Notes under the pieces: generated by a model
Database searches by the model: none
Seen by the model: the letters and a program-made list of their open reading frames with translations, nothing else
What the model was told of the DNA's origin: nothing
NCBI RefSeq assembly: GCF_964275005.1
Contig: NC_092692.1
Coordinates: forward strand, 14,143,584 to 14,207,583
Length of the DNA stretch: 64,000 bases
DNA from: Diadema setosum
Lineage: Eukaryota > Echinodermata > Echinoidea > Diadematoida > Diadematidae
Reading direction: 5' to 3'
Shown here: positions 1 to 13,300 of the stretch, piece by piece
Numbering within the stretch: the stretch's first letter is position 1
Layout of the letters: every line of letters begins with the position of its first letter
Translations under genes and position numbers: made by a program

Positions 1-103
1 CTTCTCCAGCTCCAGCTGCTTCTCCAGACCCACCTTCTCCTTCTGGGCCTCCCCCAGGGCCTTCATGTAGGACTGAAGCTGGTTCTCCATGTGGTGGAAG
101 TCC
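1..103 (-). CDS. TMF1: TMF1 coiled-coil exon, cut by the window edge
   Basis: After acceptor TTGCCAG the frame reads DFHHMENQLQSYMKALGEAQ and continues as an uninterrupted Lys/Glu/Leu coiled coil to base 1. It corresponds to the vertebrate segment around VELENLKDEYVRTLEE. The final exons, with the conserved C-terminal domain, lie outside the window. Confidence 0.88.
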
Positions 104-3100
104 CTGGCAATGCACATCGAAGCAAGTGGTCCTTAACTATTTTTGTTGTTGTCATTGGTGTTGGAGGTGTTGGTGTTGGTGTTGGTGTTGTTGTTTATTT
201 CTGATATTGTTGTTGTGGTGGTGGTTGAGGTAGTGGTTGTTCATGGTGTTTTCCATTCAGTTGCAACATGTATACCCTATGGTCCCTTAGTCTTGTTTCC
301 AGGCACTCAGATTTAGTTTTGTATCCTTGTTTCAAAGTCTTCAATGGCTATCCATTGCAACATGGTTGCAAAACCTACTCTCTATTTTGTCTAAAACTTC
401 TTTTATGAGTTTAATATCTACATATATTTCCTATTTCCTTTCTACATTCTTTCTCATGAAATTCATTTGTGTTCCTCCTTGGACCTTAATTGGGTGCCAG
501 TTCAGAGAAGAAACTTGACATTCCATGATGAGCGAGAAGTATGTTGCTCTCAATTTCTTTTACATTATTGCATAAAATTGGCACGTCGACTCCAGGGCAC
601 ACCAATGTCAAAGTTCAACCCAGAGGCCATGATGACACAATAGGGATTTGGGGAAAAACCTAATCTCTATTCAGTGGCAATTATTTTGCAGATTGCTGTG
701 CCAACTGGAAACAAAGTTCTGTAAGGATTGACATGAATTCATGACAGCACTAGAACAGGTGTGCAAATCCCATTCCCCCCCCCCCCAAAAAAAAACAACA
801 ACAACAAACAAACACCAAATTATATTTTGCAACTGGCCATTAAATAGGCAACTCCTCTCACCTGGTTTTGGTCTCTTCCAGATTTTCAAGTCGTGCCTTT
901 TCCACCTCCAGAAGGGCAGAGAGCCGCGACTTCTCCTGCCGTGCCATGGCCAGCTGCGATTCCAGGGCCGCCATCTTGGACCCTGCCCCAAGGGCACCCT
1001 CCTGCGCGGCACGCTCGCGCTCCGTGGCTGCGGCCAGCTGGGACTGGGCATCGGCCAGCCGTTCGGTCAGGCTGCGCTCCACCTGCTCCCACGTGGACGA
1101 CTGGGCGTTGAAGGTGGACTGGAGGTTTTCAATCTGCCTCAGCAAAGGACGAGTGGCTGGAAGGAGATGAATCGTACAGAACAGACCACATTTATTCATG
1201 CATTTATGTACATGAATATATGCATTTATTCATTCATTTACATGCGACATTTTATTCATTATGCATTCATTCATTCATTCATTCATTCAGTCAATCAGTC
1301 AGACATTTAAGCATTTATTCATCATTTTCTTTTCTCATTGTCAATTTTGGTCTCACAGGTCAATGAAGGTCACTCAAATGCCTCTCCAGCCTGCTAACCT
1401 GTTCTTCAGTTTTCATGTATTCACTGCGCACAGTATATATCTTTTTTTATCTTATTTGCCCCATCACAGTGACTAAAAACTGAATATATTGTTGATCTCA
1501 ACTTTCTCTACAGTCTTGATATTTGCATATCTATATGAATTTCAGCATTTTTCGAATGTCATACATCATCAATTTTAAAAATGATACGATAGAGAAAGAT
1601 AAAATGAGATAAATAGAGAAAGTAATTGAATGTCAAAGAAAACAGAAAATGAATACTATCATATCAGTGGGCTGCGAGGGCACCCTACATACCTGCGGAC
1701 ACACTCTGGCTGAGCTCCTGGTTACGGGCTTCCTCCTCCTGCAGCCTCTCCTGGAGGTCAGCGACCTCCTGACGGAAAGACTCCTCCTTCCTGGCACTCT
1801 GCTGCTCCGCCCGATTCAGACTCAGCTGGAGGTCGTTCACCTACCACACCCAGCAAAAGGGGTCACTTTAGGTCATGTGACTTTTTCCATACTTTCAAAC
1901 CCTTATGTTTCATTGTTGTTGTAGTAGTAGTTTCTACATTATTGTTGATATTTTTGAAGGTCTTTGAGATCATAATACTCTTCCTGGTCCTGAGCTAGTT
2001 AAAACTGTTCACCTTTCATTCCCAACAAGAGGGTTACTTCAGGTCATTTGTATATATTAAAGTTAATAGGTCATGTAACTGATGATATTTCAATACGTAT
2101 TTCTCTAATCCTCACTGGAACAAGAAGTAAAAATTAGAGAGAAAAAAAGAGTATAATAATAACAAACAGAAAATGTTAGCAAGCACAAATTTGAATTACA
2201 CCTAATACTTGAAATTCACATGATGACAGCATGAACTATGGGGTATCAGATGTTTTAAACATCACTGCTCCATTCATGTTCCAGCCATCTACACATGAGT
2301 GCTCAGTAACACAGTGCATTAACCTGGGAAGCTTTGAGGAAGAGGAAAGATAGGTGCTTAGCCCCAGCTTACCTGCAGAAGCAGCCCCTCCTGCTGCCTC
2401 CTGGCCTCTAGCTGGGATCGCTCTAGGGCCAGCTTCAACTCCTCCTTGGCATTCATCTCAGCACTGAGGGCGCTTTCCTGCACTTTGCTCTCCTTGGCCG
2501 CCATGCTGCGGTGCAGCTCTGCGAGTTCTCTGCAGATGGGGGATTGGCAAATTGGCAATTCCATTTACACAGTGATAAAACACTATTAAAAGTGCTCAAT
2601 ACATACCACATTAGGAATACCATTACTGTCCATTTCCATGAATCGCTTTAATGATAGATCAATTCCTGTGTGATATCTACAGAATTATGGATGTTTTTAA
2701 ATATAGGGTGACATTCAGTGACAGTCACACTGCAAATCACTTGCAGTAAAGACACAAACAGTTCTATAACATCATAGACTGCACACCATTTTATTGAAGG
2801 GTTAAAGCTTGCTCAAGGGAATTCAGAACCATAACATCTAAAAGTGTGGAAATTGAAACAAAATTTTGATTCATGAGATTGTAATGCTATCATAGCATTC
2901 TGTATGTTTGGTTTTTTTTTTTTTCAGCAGGCTTTCATGTTTTCATCATCACGTGACTTGAATGAGAATCAGAGTTATGATGACTAGTGACACGGCATTT
3001 GCTTCTTTGACAATTGCTCCAGTCTTATTTTCTCCAAGGACTTAGGGTTAGGGTCAAGGTCGTGATTGGGATTAGAGTTAGGTTTAGGTTCATGAGTAGA

Positions 3101-6100
3101 ATTTAGTTTGGCTTAGAGTGCAGATATTTCATGAGAGCACATGTCACAGGAGCAAATGTCATAGAACCATGGAGAGTAGGTCTTTACCCCAAGGACATTT
3201 TGAGACCAAGGTTTGACTTACTTGTACGAGCCATCGAGGGCGTGCTGCGTGCTGCGGACCTTCTCTCTGGCCTCGTCTAACTCTGCCTTCAGCGATGCGA
3301 TCTCCTTCTCCTGTCTCTCTACCGCCAGGTTCAGGGTTTTGATGGCATCTGGAGAGGCATTCACATATTTGGATTACAATCAGACAATGGAAATATATGT
3401 ACAATTGCAGGTTGGGAATGCAGTCGAATGTCCGAAATACATTCAGAGGTTGAGACTGCAGTCGGAGGTTGGAAATACATTCACAGGTTGGGACAACAGA
3501 CAGTAAGAGGTTGGAAATGCACTCAGAGGATGAAAATACATTCAGAGGTTGAGACTACAGATAGAGGTTGGAAATCCACTTTGAGATTGGAAATTATACA
3601 TTGATAGGTTGGAAATACATTCGGAGGTTGAGACTACAGTCAGACGTTGGAAATACATTCAGAGGTTGGGATTACAGTCAAAGGTTGGAAATACATTCAA
3701 AGGATGGACATACATTCCTAGGTTGGAAATGCCTCAGGGGGTGGACTACAGTCAGAGGCTGGGAATAACTGCCTGATCATTCAATTTGTATACTAGATTT
3801 GTGTTTAATACTTATCACCTAGTACATCCCTGTGGTTGTACATTTCATTTTGTTTGTGTTGTTTTTTTCCTTGTTTGTGGCTGTAAGGCCCTGCAATATT
3901 TAATATTTCACTCGATTTTCAATACTCTGTTTATAAGTACATAATTATTTGTAAATAATGATTTGTAATCGTCTATCACTTCAGCTGTTCGGTCCTCATC
4001 GCGTTACTGGTAATTGCCACACCATGAAATGGCTCTCCTCATTAAAAAGAATAATAGATAAAAATCTGGGCGTGTTTTGATGGTGTCTAGTTTCTAATCC
4101 CCACGAATATCTGTCCTAGGAAAAAGTATATCTCATTCATGAATGATCATTTTCCTTCAGTGAAATCAAGTTTCAATTTGGGTCTTTTTTTTTTTCTTTT
4201 TTTTTTACATATTCTATTGCAAACAAAGCTCCAGCTCTACAAGCAATTCTTGTGTAAGCTCATTCAAAATTATCTTTTTGCTTTTACAGATTCAAATTTC
4301 ATCTTCATTTTTTTCTAATATTGATTCATCATATACTCTGTCTCTACAATTGCACACAAAGGTGTGATGTCAATCATGTGTAACTTGCACTGTCCTAAAA
4401 ATGAAACAATCCTTCCTTTTAGAAACAGAAAAGACAGATGACGACAATGACAATCTACTTTGAGATCAGCAAGACTTAACTCAGTTCTTATCATCGCACA
4501 AAAAGGTTGCTAAAGTTGCTGCTGTTGTGAAAACAGCAGTGACAGTATGCTGATATTGGCTATCTCTCTCTCTTTTTGTTTTTGTTTTTGTGTTGTTGTT
4601 TTTTTTGGCTGTGTTAGTTGTATATAATTAAGTACAATTGTAACTCATCTCTGATCACTATGCATGGGAAGCATACTGTTTTGTTTTTTTTTTTTTTGAC
4701 ATGAATATATTTCATCTCTCCTCACAAACATTATACTACTGTGTATATGAAATGAAGTAAATCACCTTTCTGTTTCTTTTCCACGTCTTCCTTGCCATTC
4801 AGTACTTCTTCCAAGTGTTCCACTCTGCCTTCAGCCTGCTGAAGCTGTTCCCTGTATCAAATTGGGGGTGACATAATATGGCATGAATTGGGGCTTGGCA
4901 TACCAGCAATTTGCCATACAGAAAGAGTGAAACAACATTAACAGCAACAACAAATTTATAATACTACACAGTATTGCAACATACAAAAATAACGTAACTC
5001 TGAGAGTCTCAAGTGATATACAGCTGTTGCAAAGTTCTATAGGGCCAGACAAAAATTAAGTTAGCAATTTCCAATCTCAATTTTCTAAACTTATTAATTG
5101 GCTGCAGATTATCTTCTTCTTTTTCTTTTTCATGACATGTCCTTCACATGGTCCCTAGATATTTCAACCTCTTTCAAATGGAGGCAACAATATTTGAGCC
5201 TTACTCATCAGTGTAACAATTTTCAAGCTGTCATTACACTTCTGTTGTGCAGAGCACCAACATTTTACTGCTATCTAGCTCACATTTCACATCAAAACAA
5301 AAAACAGATGGTTTGCCTGATTAGGAGACTATGCTATATTCCATTAGGCTGGATGTAATTAGTTGATTATTAGCATGCATGTTCCAGCACTTGGCTAGAC
5401 GAGATATGAACAAGTAATGCTGCATAAACATGTGGCAGAATTCCCATGACGGAAAGTTACCTTTACACCTATAAACTTTACAATGCAGAAAAACATGCCC
5501 ACTGAGTGACATTAACCAGATGCAGTATGGATCGATGATTCTGTACATTCAGTGTGGGCATTCCAGTACAATCCTGACTGCACATTTGTTCATTATTTAC
5601 AGCTTTCACAGTCTCAATTTGTCTTTTGCCATTTGAAATATAGACTCTGGCTCTATAATAGTTCCCATGTAAGTGAAACAGGACCCAGGTTTCTGCAAAA
5701 ACATTTTGCCTGAACTGCCAAGAAGCTTTGATACACTCGAGTTGTACATATGCTGTACCCTTCCGATATGTTATATTGGGATATGCCACATCCCCCCAAA
5801 AAAAACAGTAAATAAAAATAAATAAATAAATAAAGAATAAAAAATCAATCAATAAATCAAAAACACCCATAAACAAATACGAACAACCAAGCAAACACAA
5901 ACACATACAAAAAAAAACAAACAAACAAACAAAAAGGAGCCTTGAACTGTAAACAAGACCGGCAGGGCAAGAAGCCACTCACTTCTGCGATTTCACAAGT
6001 TTGTCCGTTTCTTTCTCCTTGGCCCGCAGCTTCTTGATGATGGTGGAATTCTGGAGCTGTTGCTTGGACAGTTTCTCTCCTTCCGTCAGCAGCTCCGCGA

Positions 6101-9100
6101 TCTGCTCGTCCTTTTCGGCAAGGAGCTTTCCCGTTGTGTCGCTCTTCTCTCTGCACCAATAAATCAGAAAAAGGTACAAAATTTCTGACTCAAGTGGGGA
6201 CAAAAGTGGATGATGCGGATACGAGAGACTGACAATTGCGTTGTATGGATTCCTCCGCCAAGAAACCACAATAGAGGTCCTATTCAGACGGAAGATTTTC
6301 ACTTCAAGGACACCCTAGACAAAGGAGTAATTAACAGGTCTCCACTTGGTTCTCTTTTGGAAACGGACACCGTAGCTTCAAGGACTGTGGTGTGCAAAGA
6401 ATAGTGCAGTATGTGAACTGCTCATCTTTCGCTAGGGTAACCAACTTTGTGGCTGTACTTTTTTATTCCACTTAAGGATTACAGGATGGTTTTCTTGGAA
6501 CATGTTGCGATTTTGGTTAACTTTTTTTATTTTGCCATCAGCTTTTCTTCACAATTTGCCATAAAGAGAAACAAGCTAACCTTGTGCACTGCAATGCATC
6601 ATGTGACACTTGACAGGCATCAGGGTAGAACGTGACAAAATGTCCTTCCTATCAATGATTTATTTCATACAGTAATGTGATACATTACAGTCAGCAACAT
6701 GGGTTGCTGTCTTATCAGTGTGCATCAAAACTGCTGAGCTGACATTAAAAGAACACTTTTCCTTGTGCTTATGCATTATCTGGGCTTTGAAAATACTAAA
6801 GTCTACTATACCAGACTTAACCCTAACTAGGCCGAGGGGGGCCTCCGAGGCCCCCCCCCCCCGACGTTCCGCGCGATGTATCACTAACGTGAAAAGCTAT
6901 CGCCGCGACGTTTCATGACTTTTTTCTGTCGAGTCTCCCGCATCTTTTGACACCAAATTTGCGATGCCCGGGCACGCGGTTCCGAAGTTTCGCATAAATA
7001 TGTACATGCATGTCAGACCAAAAATTGCTCAAAAACGTGAATTCGTGTACAATTTCAATGGAAACTGTGCTTACAGTCAAATTTCATAAAAGCATTATTA
7101 TTTTGGGGCTTTATTGATTAAAATCAACTAATAACATATTTTCTCGTTCAGAACAATGTCGCGGACAAGTTTAATCGAAAAAACAATGGAAAACATAAAG
7201 TCGAAAAAACAAAGAAATACATAAAAAATTCAAAAAACAATAAAATACTTAAGAAATTTTTTTGGATGGCTCAATTTTTTTCTCTTATATTTGCTTAGGA
7301 CATTAAAAAGAATATTTACACAAAAAAATGTGCCCATTTCGGGCTTTATTTAGTGATTTATACCAAATTGTCTGATTTCATGCATCATTATGCATAAATT
7401 AGCATAATTTAGCATAAATGACAATTTTTCGAAAATCTAACTTCGTAGTACTTTAGATTACATCATGGGCAATGTGTGTGCCAATTTTCGTCGCGATCGC
7501 GCGGTCGACGGCCGAGATCTAGAGGGGGGGGGGGGCCTGGGAGGCCCCCCCCCCCGGCTCTATGATCTACCAAAATAGCCCGGCCTAGTTAGGGTTAAAC
7601 TCCAGACTTATCACATACTGTAAAACGAGGAATGTTCCAGGCAGAGGTATCTCCCTTTTCAAGAGATACTTGGGGTTGGAGAGTCTGTGTAAATGTTGGG
7701 GGTCAATATGGCAATGGACAAAGAAAATGAAAGGACCTTCTGGAAGAAAAACTGGGGTCAACTGCGGACATGACATCATATAACTACAACATGCATGAGG
7801 AAGACTTCAGGAAAACAAACAGGACACAGTGTGTCCATCACAGGACCAGCAGTGCATGTGCTGCACTTTTATTGTAGGATGAAGCACGCACATCAAGGCT
7901 GCACTGCCCCATTTGGTATAAATTAAGTTAAATGGGGGGGGGGGGGTTGTTAAAAAAGAAAGAAAACAGCGATTTCAATGTTGATGTGCATGACAGCCAA
8001 CAAATGACATTCACTTCCTGTTTCATGGAAGTAGCCACACATGGAAGGACCTCCCCTTTCCCCTGTTGCAGAATTTTAACCTCTACCTCATTGCAAACAA
8101 ACCTGGTACCAAAAACTGCTTATCAATATCACATGTATCTACCAAAGCCCCTTTGACCCTGCCCCCTTTTTTCTTACTTTCTAGGTACAATGAGGGTTAA
8201 TGTTTTGCTTCATTGCAGCCCTATTTTAATATGAATTGCAAAAGATTAAAAAGTGAGGATCCTAGCAAAATCCTGAATGACACCACACTTAACTATTCAT
8301 GGCAGGAATCATCAAATGTAATGTTGACGAAACAATGCATATCTATTTGTATTTCTTGTGACGATGCCAAATGATACTGATAATGTAATAATAATTCTGC
8401 TTGTAATGATAATAATGATAATGACAATGATAATGACAATGATAATAACAATGAAAATAATAATAATAATAATAATAATGATAATATCATCATCATAATA
8501 CACAATATTACACCACAGATTTTACTCACATGTCATCAAGGGCCTTCTGCATCTTCTGCGAGTCCTTCTTGAACTGGTCTCGCTCGCGGTTGGCCGTTTG
8601 CAGCTTCTTTTCCATGGCGCTGATTCGCTGGGTGAATTCCTTCGTCAGCTCGTCCACGTCGTACGACTCGCTCTTGCGGGCCTCTTCCGATTCATGCACT
8701 TGTCTGCAGTTAATGTAAAAAAGTTGATGTGTGCCATGAACATAATGTGAATGTGCACATGGTTCATGATATCCCAAGTGCTGTTTGAAACAATGGATGA
8801 ATGCGTGTAATGAATTTGATCCATGTCATAATTGAAAATTAAGCCGTCGTGTAGCGAGATGAGGTGAAAACTTGGCAAGTGATTGTTGTCAGTCAAAACA
8901 AATGATAGTAGCCATATTTACCTTATGTGAGTACTATATTCCTACAATGTCATGAACATTGAGAAGATGCTAGGATATTGGCAAGTACATCATACATAAT
9001 AATTAGGGAAAGAAAAAGAGAACTAAAAGTAGGCAATATGTTTTGAGATATTTGACAAAAGTCAAGTATACTAGACAGTGTCTCAAAATAGCACCTTTGT

Positions 9101-10256
9101 GCTTTCTCTTGATTTTGCATTCCCCATGAACATTTATTGGAGAAACATATTGATATTGCTACAAGTAATACAAGTGACACTACACTCAAGAATACTGTAT
9201 GTTAATGAACTATATGCTATTCCCAAGTAGAACATCCTTGATCACTACAATTAATTGGACTTCCTGTTTCAAATAATGACATTAAACAAATGAGCGCCAG
9301 TCAGTTGAAATATTGTCCACTAATGCACAAAAAGTCTACCATATGGGGATACCCTAATTAGATTTAGAGATCTATACGGCAGCAAACTTTGTTTACTTGA
9401 CAATCACCACTGTGAATCAACGACCTCGACTTGTCAGGCATGCATCATGCTCTACTAATTTCATGAAATAAGATTTAAGAATATGTATATTGTGTAGATG
9501 ATAAAGAAATGTTATTCAAGCACAAACTGCCTCACTTCAGGATTGTTGCAGATGAATAGCAAGTGAGGAGAGAGTATTATCAATTCTCGACAGACTAACT
9601 CTCTACTCAGAGAGTGTGCTGGTATTATACTAAATTTCTTCAGGATTTTCCATAAATACCTGAAAATGATGACTTTATGATGATTTCAGTTATATTTCAT
9701 TTCTGTGTCAGAACTTACTGAAGAAGCAGAGAACACTAACTGCAGTGATATCACTATTATCTTCTTTATTTCTGTTACTGTTCTTATTGTTTATTATTAT
9801 CATTATTATTCTACTAATTACAACTTTGTGACGATGACTACAACAGCTACTAGTTTTAAATGCTACTGCTACCACTACTAACACCACCATCACCACTGCT
9901 ATTGCCAATAATTATCATCATCATGATCACTATCATTATCATTTCATCACATCATCATCAGTAATATCATAATCATCATCCAAACATCACCCTTATCACC
10001 ATCACCACCATTATCATCACCATCACTAGTATCATCATCATCACTATCACTTACTAGTATCATCACTATTACCATCATCAGTCACCATTATCACAATCAT
10101 CATCCAATTATCACCATTATCACCATTACCATCATTACTACCATCATCACCACCACCATCATCAGTCACCATTATAATGATCATCATCCAATCATCATCA
10201 CCATTATCACCATCACCATAATCATCATCATCATCATCATCATCATCTTTACCATT

Positions 10257-10315
<59 letters not shown>

Positions 10316-13300
10316 TCTCATCCTCATCCTCTTCCTCCTCCTCATTTCTTCACTCACGTTTTTAGGACAGAAACAGAGTCTTGCAGCTCCCCATTCTGCT
10401 GGCTCAGATGAATGATCTGTGCTTCCCTGGCCTCCAGAACTTGTGCCATCTCTGCCAATCTCTATCATTCCCCAAAGAGAAGGAAAGAAAATTCAGTGCA
10501 AATTTAACAATACGGCTTACCAACTGAATAGTCTAGATTCTCAGCGATTGGAAAATTTGATATTTCCACATAATCTTGAGCAATTCATGATGCCACAGAG
10601 ATACAATATTTTGTTGATCTTTGACACAACCTTACTCTTCTTCCTTGCCTTTACAACGTGCTACTGTGCAATGTGCTACTGTGCGATATCAGATACCATA
10701 TCCTTTCCTCCACATCAACAGCAGTTACAACTGTGGTAGTTAGAAGAGCATGCTATAAATTTCAACAAAACCAGGAAAATTGTATACATTTGTATATGTA
10801 TAATAGAGTAAAACCTAGACCTCAACTCTATCTCTAAACCCTAGGACTCAGAAATGCTTTCCTCTCACTAAGAAAACCCCAACTCCATTCCAATCCTTGA
10901 AATCCTATACCCTTGAAGGCACAATCATTGATAGGGTATAGGTGCACACATGGAACTCATTCCCCAACTACATCTACACACTTTATCCACTTTTTTTTTT
11001 TTTTTTTTTTTTTGAGGGGGGGGGGAGGGGTGGGAGTGTGGAGGAAGAAGATTGTGTAACATATTTTCTGGTTGCAAACATCTCAAATTCCAAGATACTT
11101 AAAGAGGACTTTAAGGTAGATTAATGCAACAAATCTCTATAATAATTTACTTTTACCAGTTGCAAGGTGATCATTCTTGACCTAGATTAATGACTTTCCT
11201 TGTTTCAATTTGTCACAAGAAAACAAATGTGGCAATTACATATCAAAAGTATAATAATAACGCATTTTGTCATAATGTTCTTTTACAGCAGCAGACACCA
11301 CTAGACAATCCATACTTCACAGTTGAACAAGTGTTAGCAGGATTTACTGGCACATTACCACTGCCTGTGCTAGATCAATGGACATTAACAAATTACTGGA
11401 ATTGAAAACACATTTCTGAAGTATATGAGATAAAACAAATAACATCACTTGCTACTTGTACTTGTCAAACAGTGTATCCAAGTCACTGCACAGAACCTTT
11501 GCCTCCAGCAAGGACTTTGCCTCCAGCAAGTTTGAAATGTTCAGCGAATGTATCAGCATGCAATAACAACAGACTAGCAAATATTCTGCACTCCTTAAGC
11601 CCCCGTTCCACTATCACGATTTGGACCCCGATCTGTCCCGATCTAGCAGATCGGGAGAGAGCGGCAAAAGCGTACGGGGATCGGAAGCATCGTAGCAGCA
11701 GCGTGTGGAGGTCGGGGGTTGGAGCGGGCATTTTTTCAGATCGGGAAGAAATTTTGAACCGGTTCAAAATTTCTTCCCGATCTCCCCGATCAAAATTGAC
11801 ATATTTTTAATCGTACGGCAAGCGGGGAGAGCGTCGTGACAGCGTAAACGCAGCGGGGAGAGCGTAGTGACGGCGTAAATGCAGCGGGATGAGCGTAACA
11901 AAGTCTTTCTGAGCGTAGTAACATCGGCACAAGAACGGGAAGTAATTTTAGCTGTAATTTTCGAAGAAGAAGAAGAGATGAAGAAAAAGAAGAGAAGAAA
12001 GCAGCAAAGCAGCTACCCAAAAGGCGAAGAAAGAGAGACTGCACGTGGTGCTGAAAAAGGAGGAAGAGGACATAGCAGAATTTTGAGGAATATAAAATTA
12101 CTACAACTGGAGGGAGCAAGGACATCAAGAAAAAGCCTTGGAAAAATCAGCACGATACAATATGCATTGTGCACAGTCCACAGTATATTTCTTCGGTTCT
12201 GCATGCTAATAAGTTGACTGACTGCAGACCGACAGTCGAATCGGGGTACATCGGGGCACATCGTCACTTTTCAGCTCTCTGAACGGGGTAACAGCGTGAT
12301 AAGATCGTATAGATCGTTCAGAGCGTAGATACAGCGTGCATTGATCGGATAACATCGGCAACATCGCACTGACAGCATAGCTACATCGTTCTAAAGCGTA
12401 CCGGCAGCGGCAGAGATCGTAATGTCTCATTCCCGATCATCGTAGTATGAGCGTAGCAAGCACTTGGTAGTCGTAACTGCAGCGTACTTAGAGCGTTCTA
12501 ACATCGTACTGTGTCCAGATCGGCTCAGGTTTTACCCGATCCTTCCCGACCTGAGAAAATTGTCAAATCGTAGCGAGAACGGCATAGTGGAACGGGGGCT
12601 TTAGTATCAAACAGCTTACAATGTAATTTCCATTAAAAAAACAACAACAACTCCATATATGCAAACCAACAGGCACTTTGACCCCAAATTTTGATGTGAA
12701 ATTTTGATCCCATATGGAAACTAGAGATCAAGTTTTGTGGAAATAAAGCTGACTTACACTTGCACGACAGGGCCACACAATGAGGTGGAAATGAATGAAT
12801 GTGACAGAGAACTTCACCCGAATGTGTCTTCTGCACCAGAGCAAATGTCTTTCTGCTGTCCACCCTCGAACAGCACATCTTGTTCACTACACTGGAAACC
12901 GATCACTGGCATGTTTATACAAAAAGTGTATGCCTCAAGACTTTTTCTCAGCAGATAATTAGGTGCATTTTCAGGCCTCATACTGCTTCTGACCGAGTTC
13001 CTCTTTTATCTGCTCCAGATTTTACTCTTTTTGTCTTCTTTTCACCCCTTTTCATCAGTTTCACTAGACCACATTGGCTAAGTCTCAACACACACAAACA
13101 GAGAACAATGACACTGTTTCTACAGTGAGTGGCTACATAGCTGTCAATAGCCTTTTTGACTGCCCAATCTAGAACAAACAACGAGGTACGTAAAACCCTG
13201 TCGGTGAGAAGAAAGTTAAAAAGCTGTAACGCCACCTCTTTTTTCTTTAGAACTTTCTTTTTTCCCCTTTTCCGAAGAGCAAACAGTTGTTGTCGGGTTC

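Noticed and set aside
8312-8503. Hydrophobic poly-Ile membrane peptide
   Set aside because: Translation of an ATA microsatellite.
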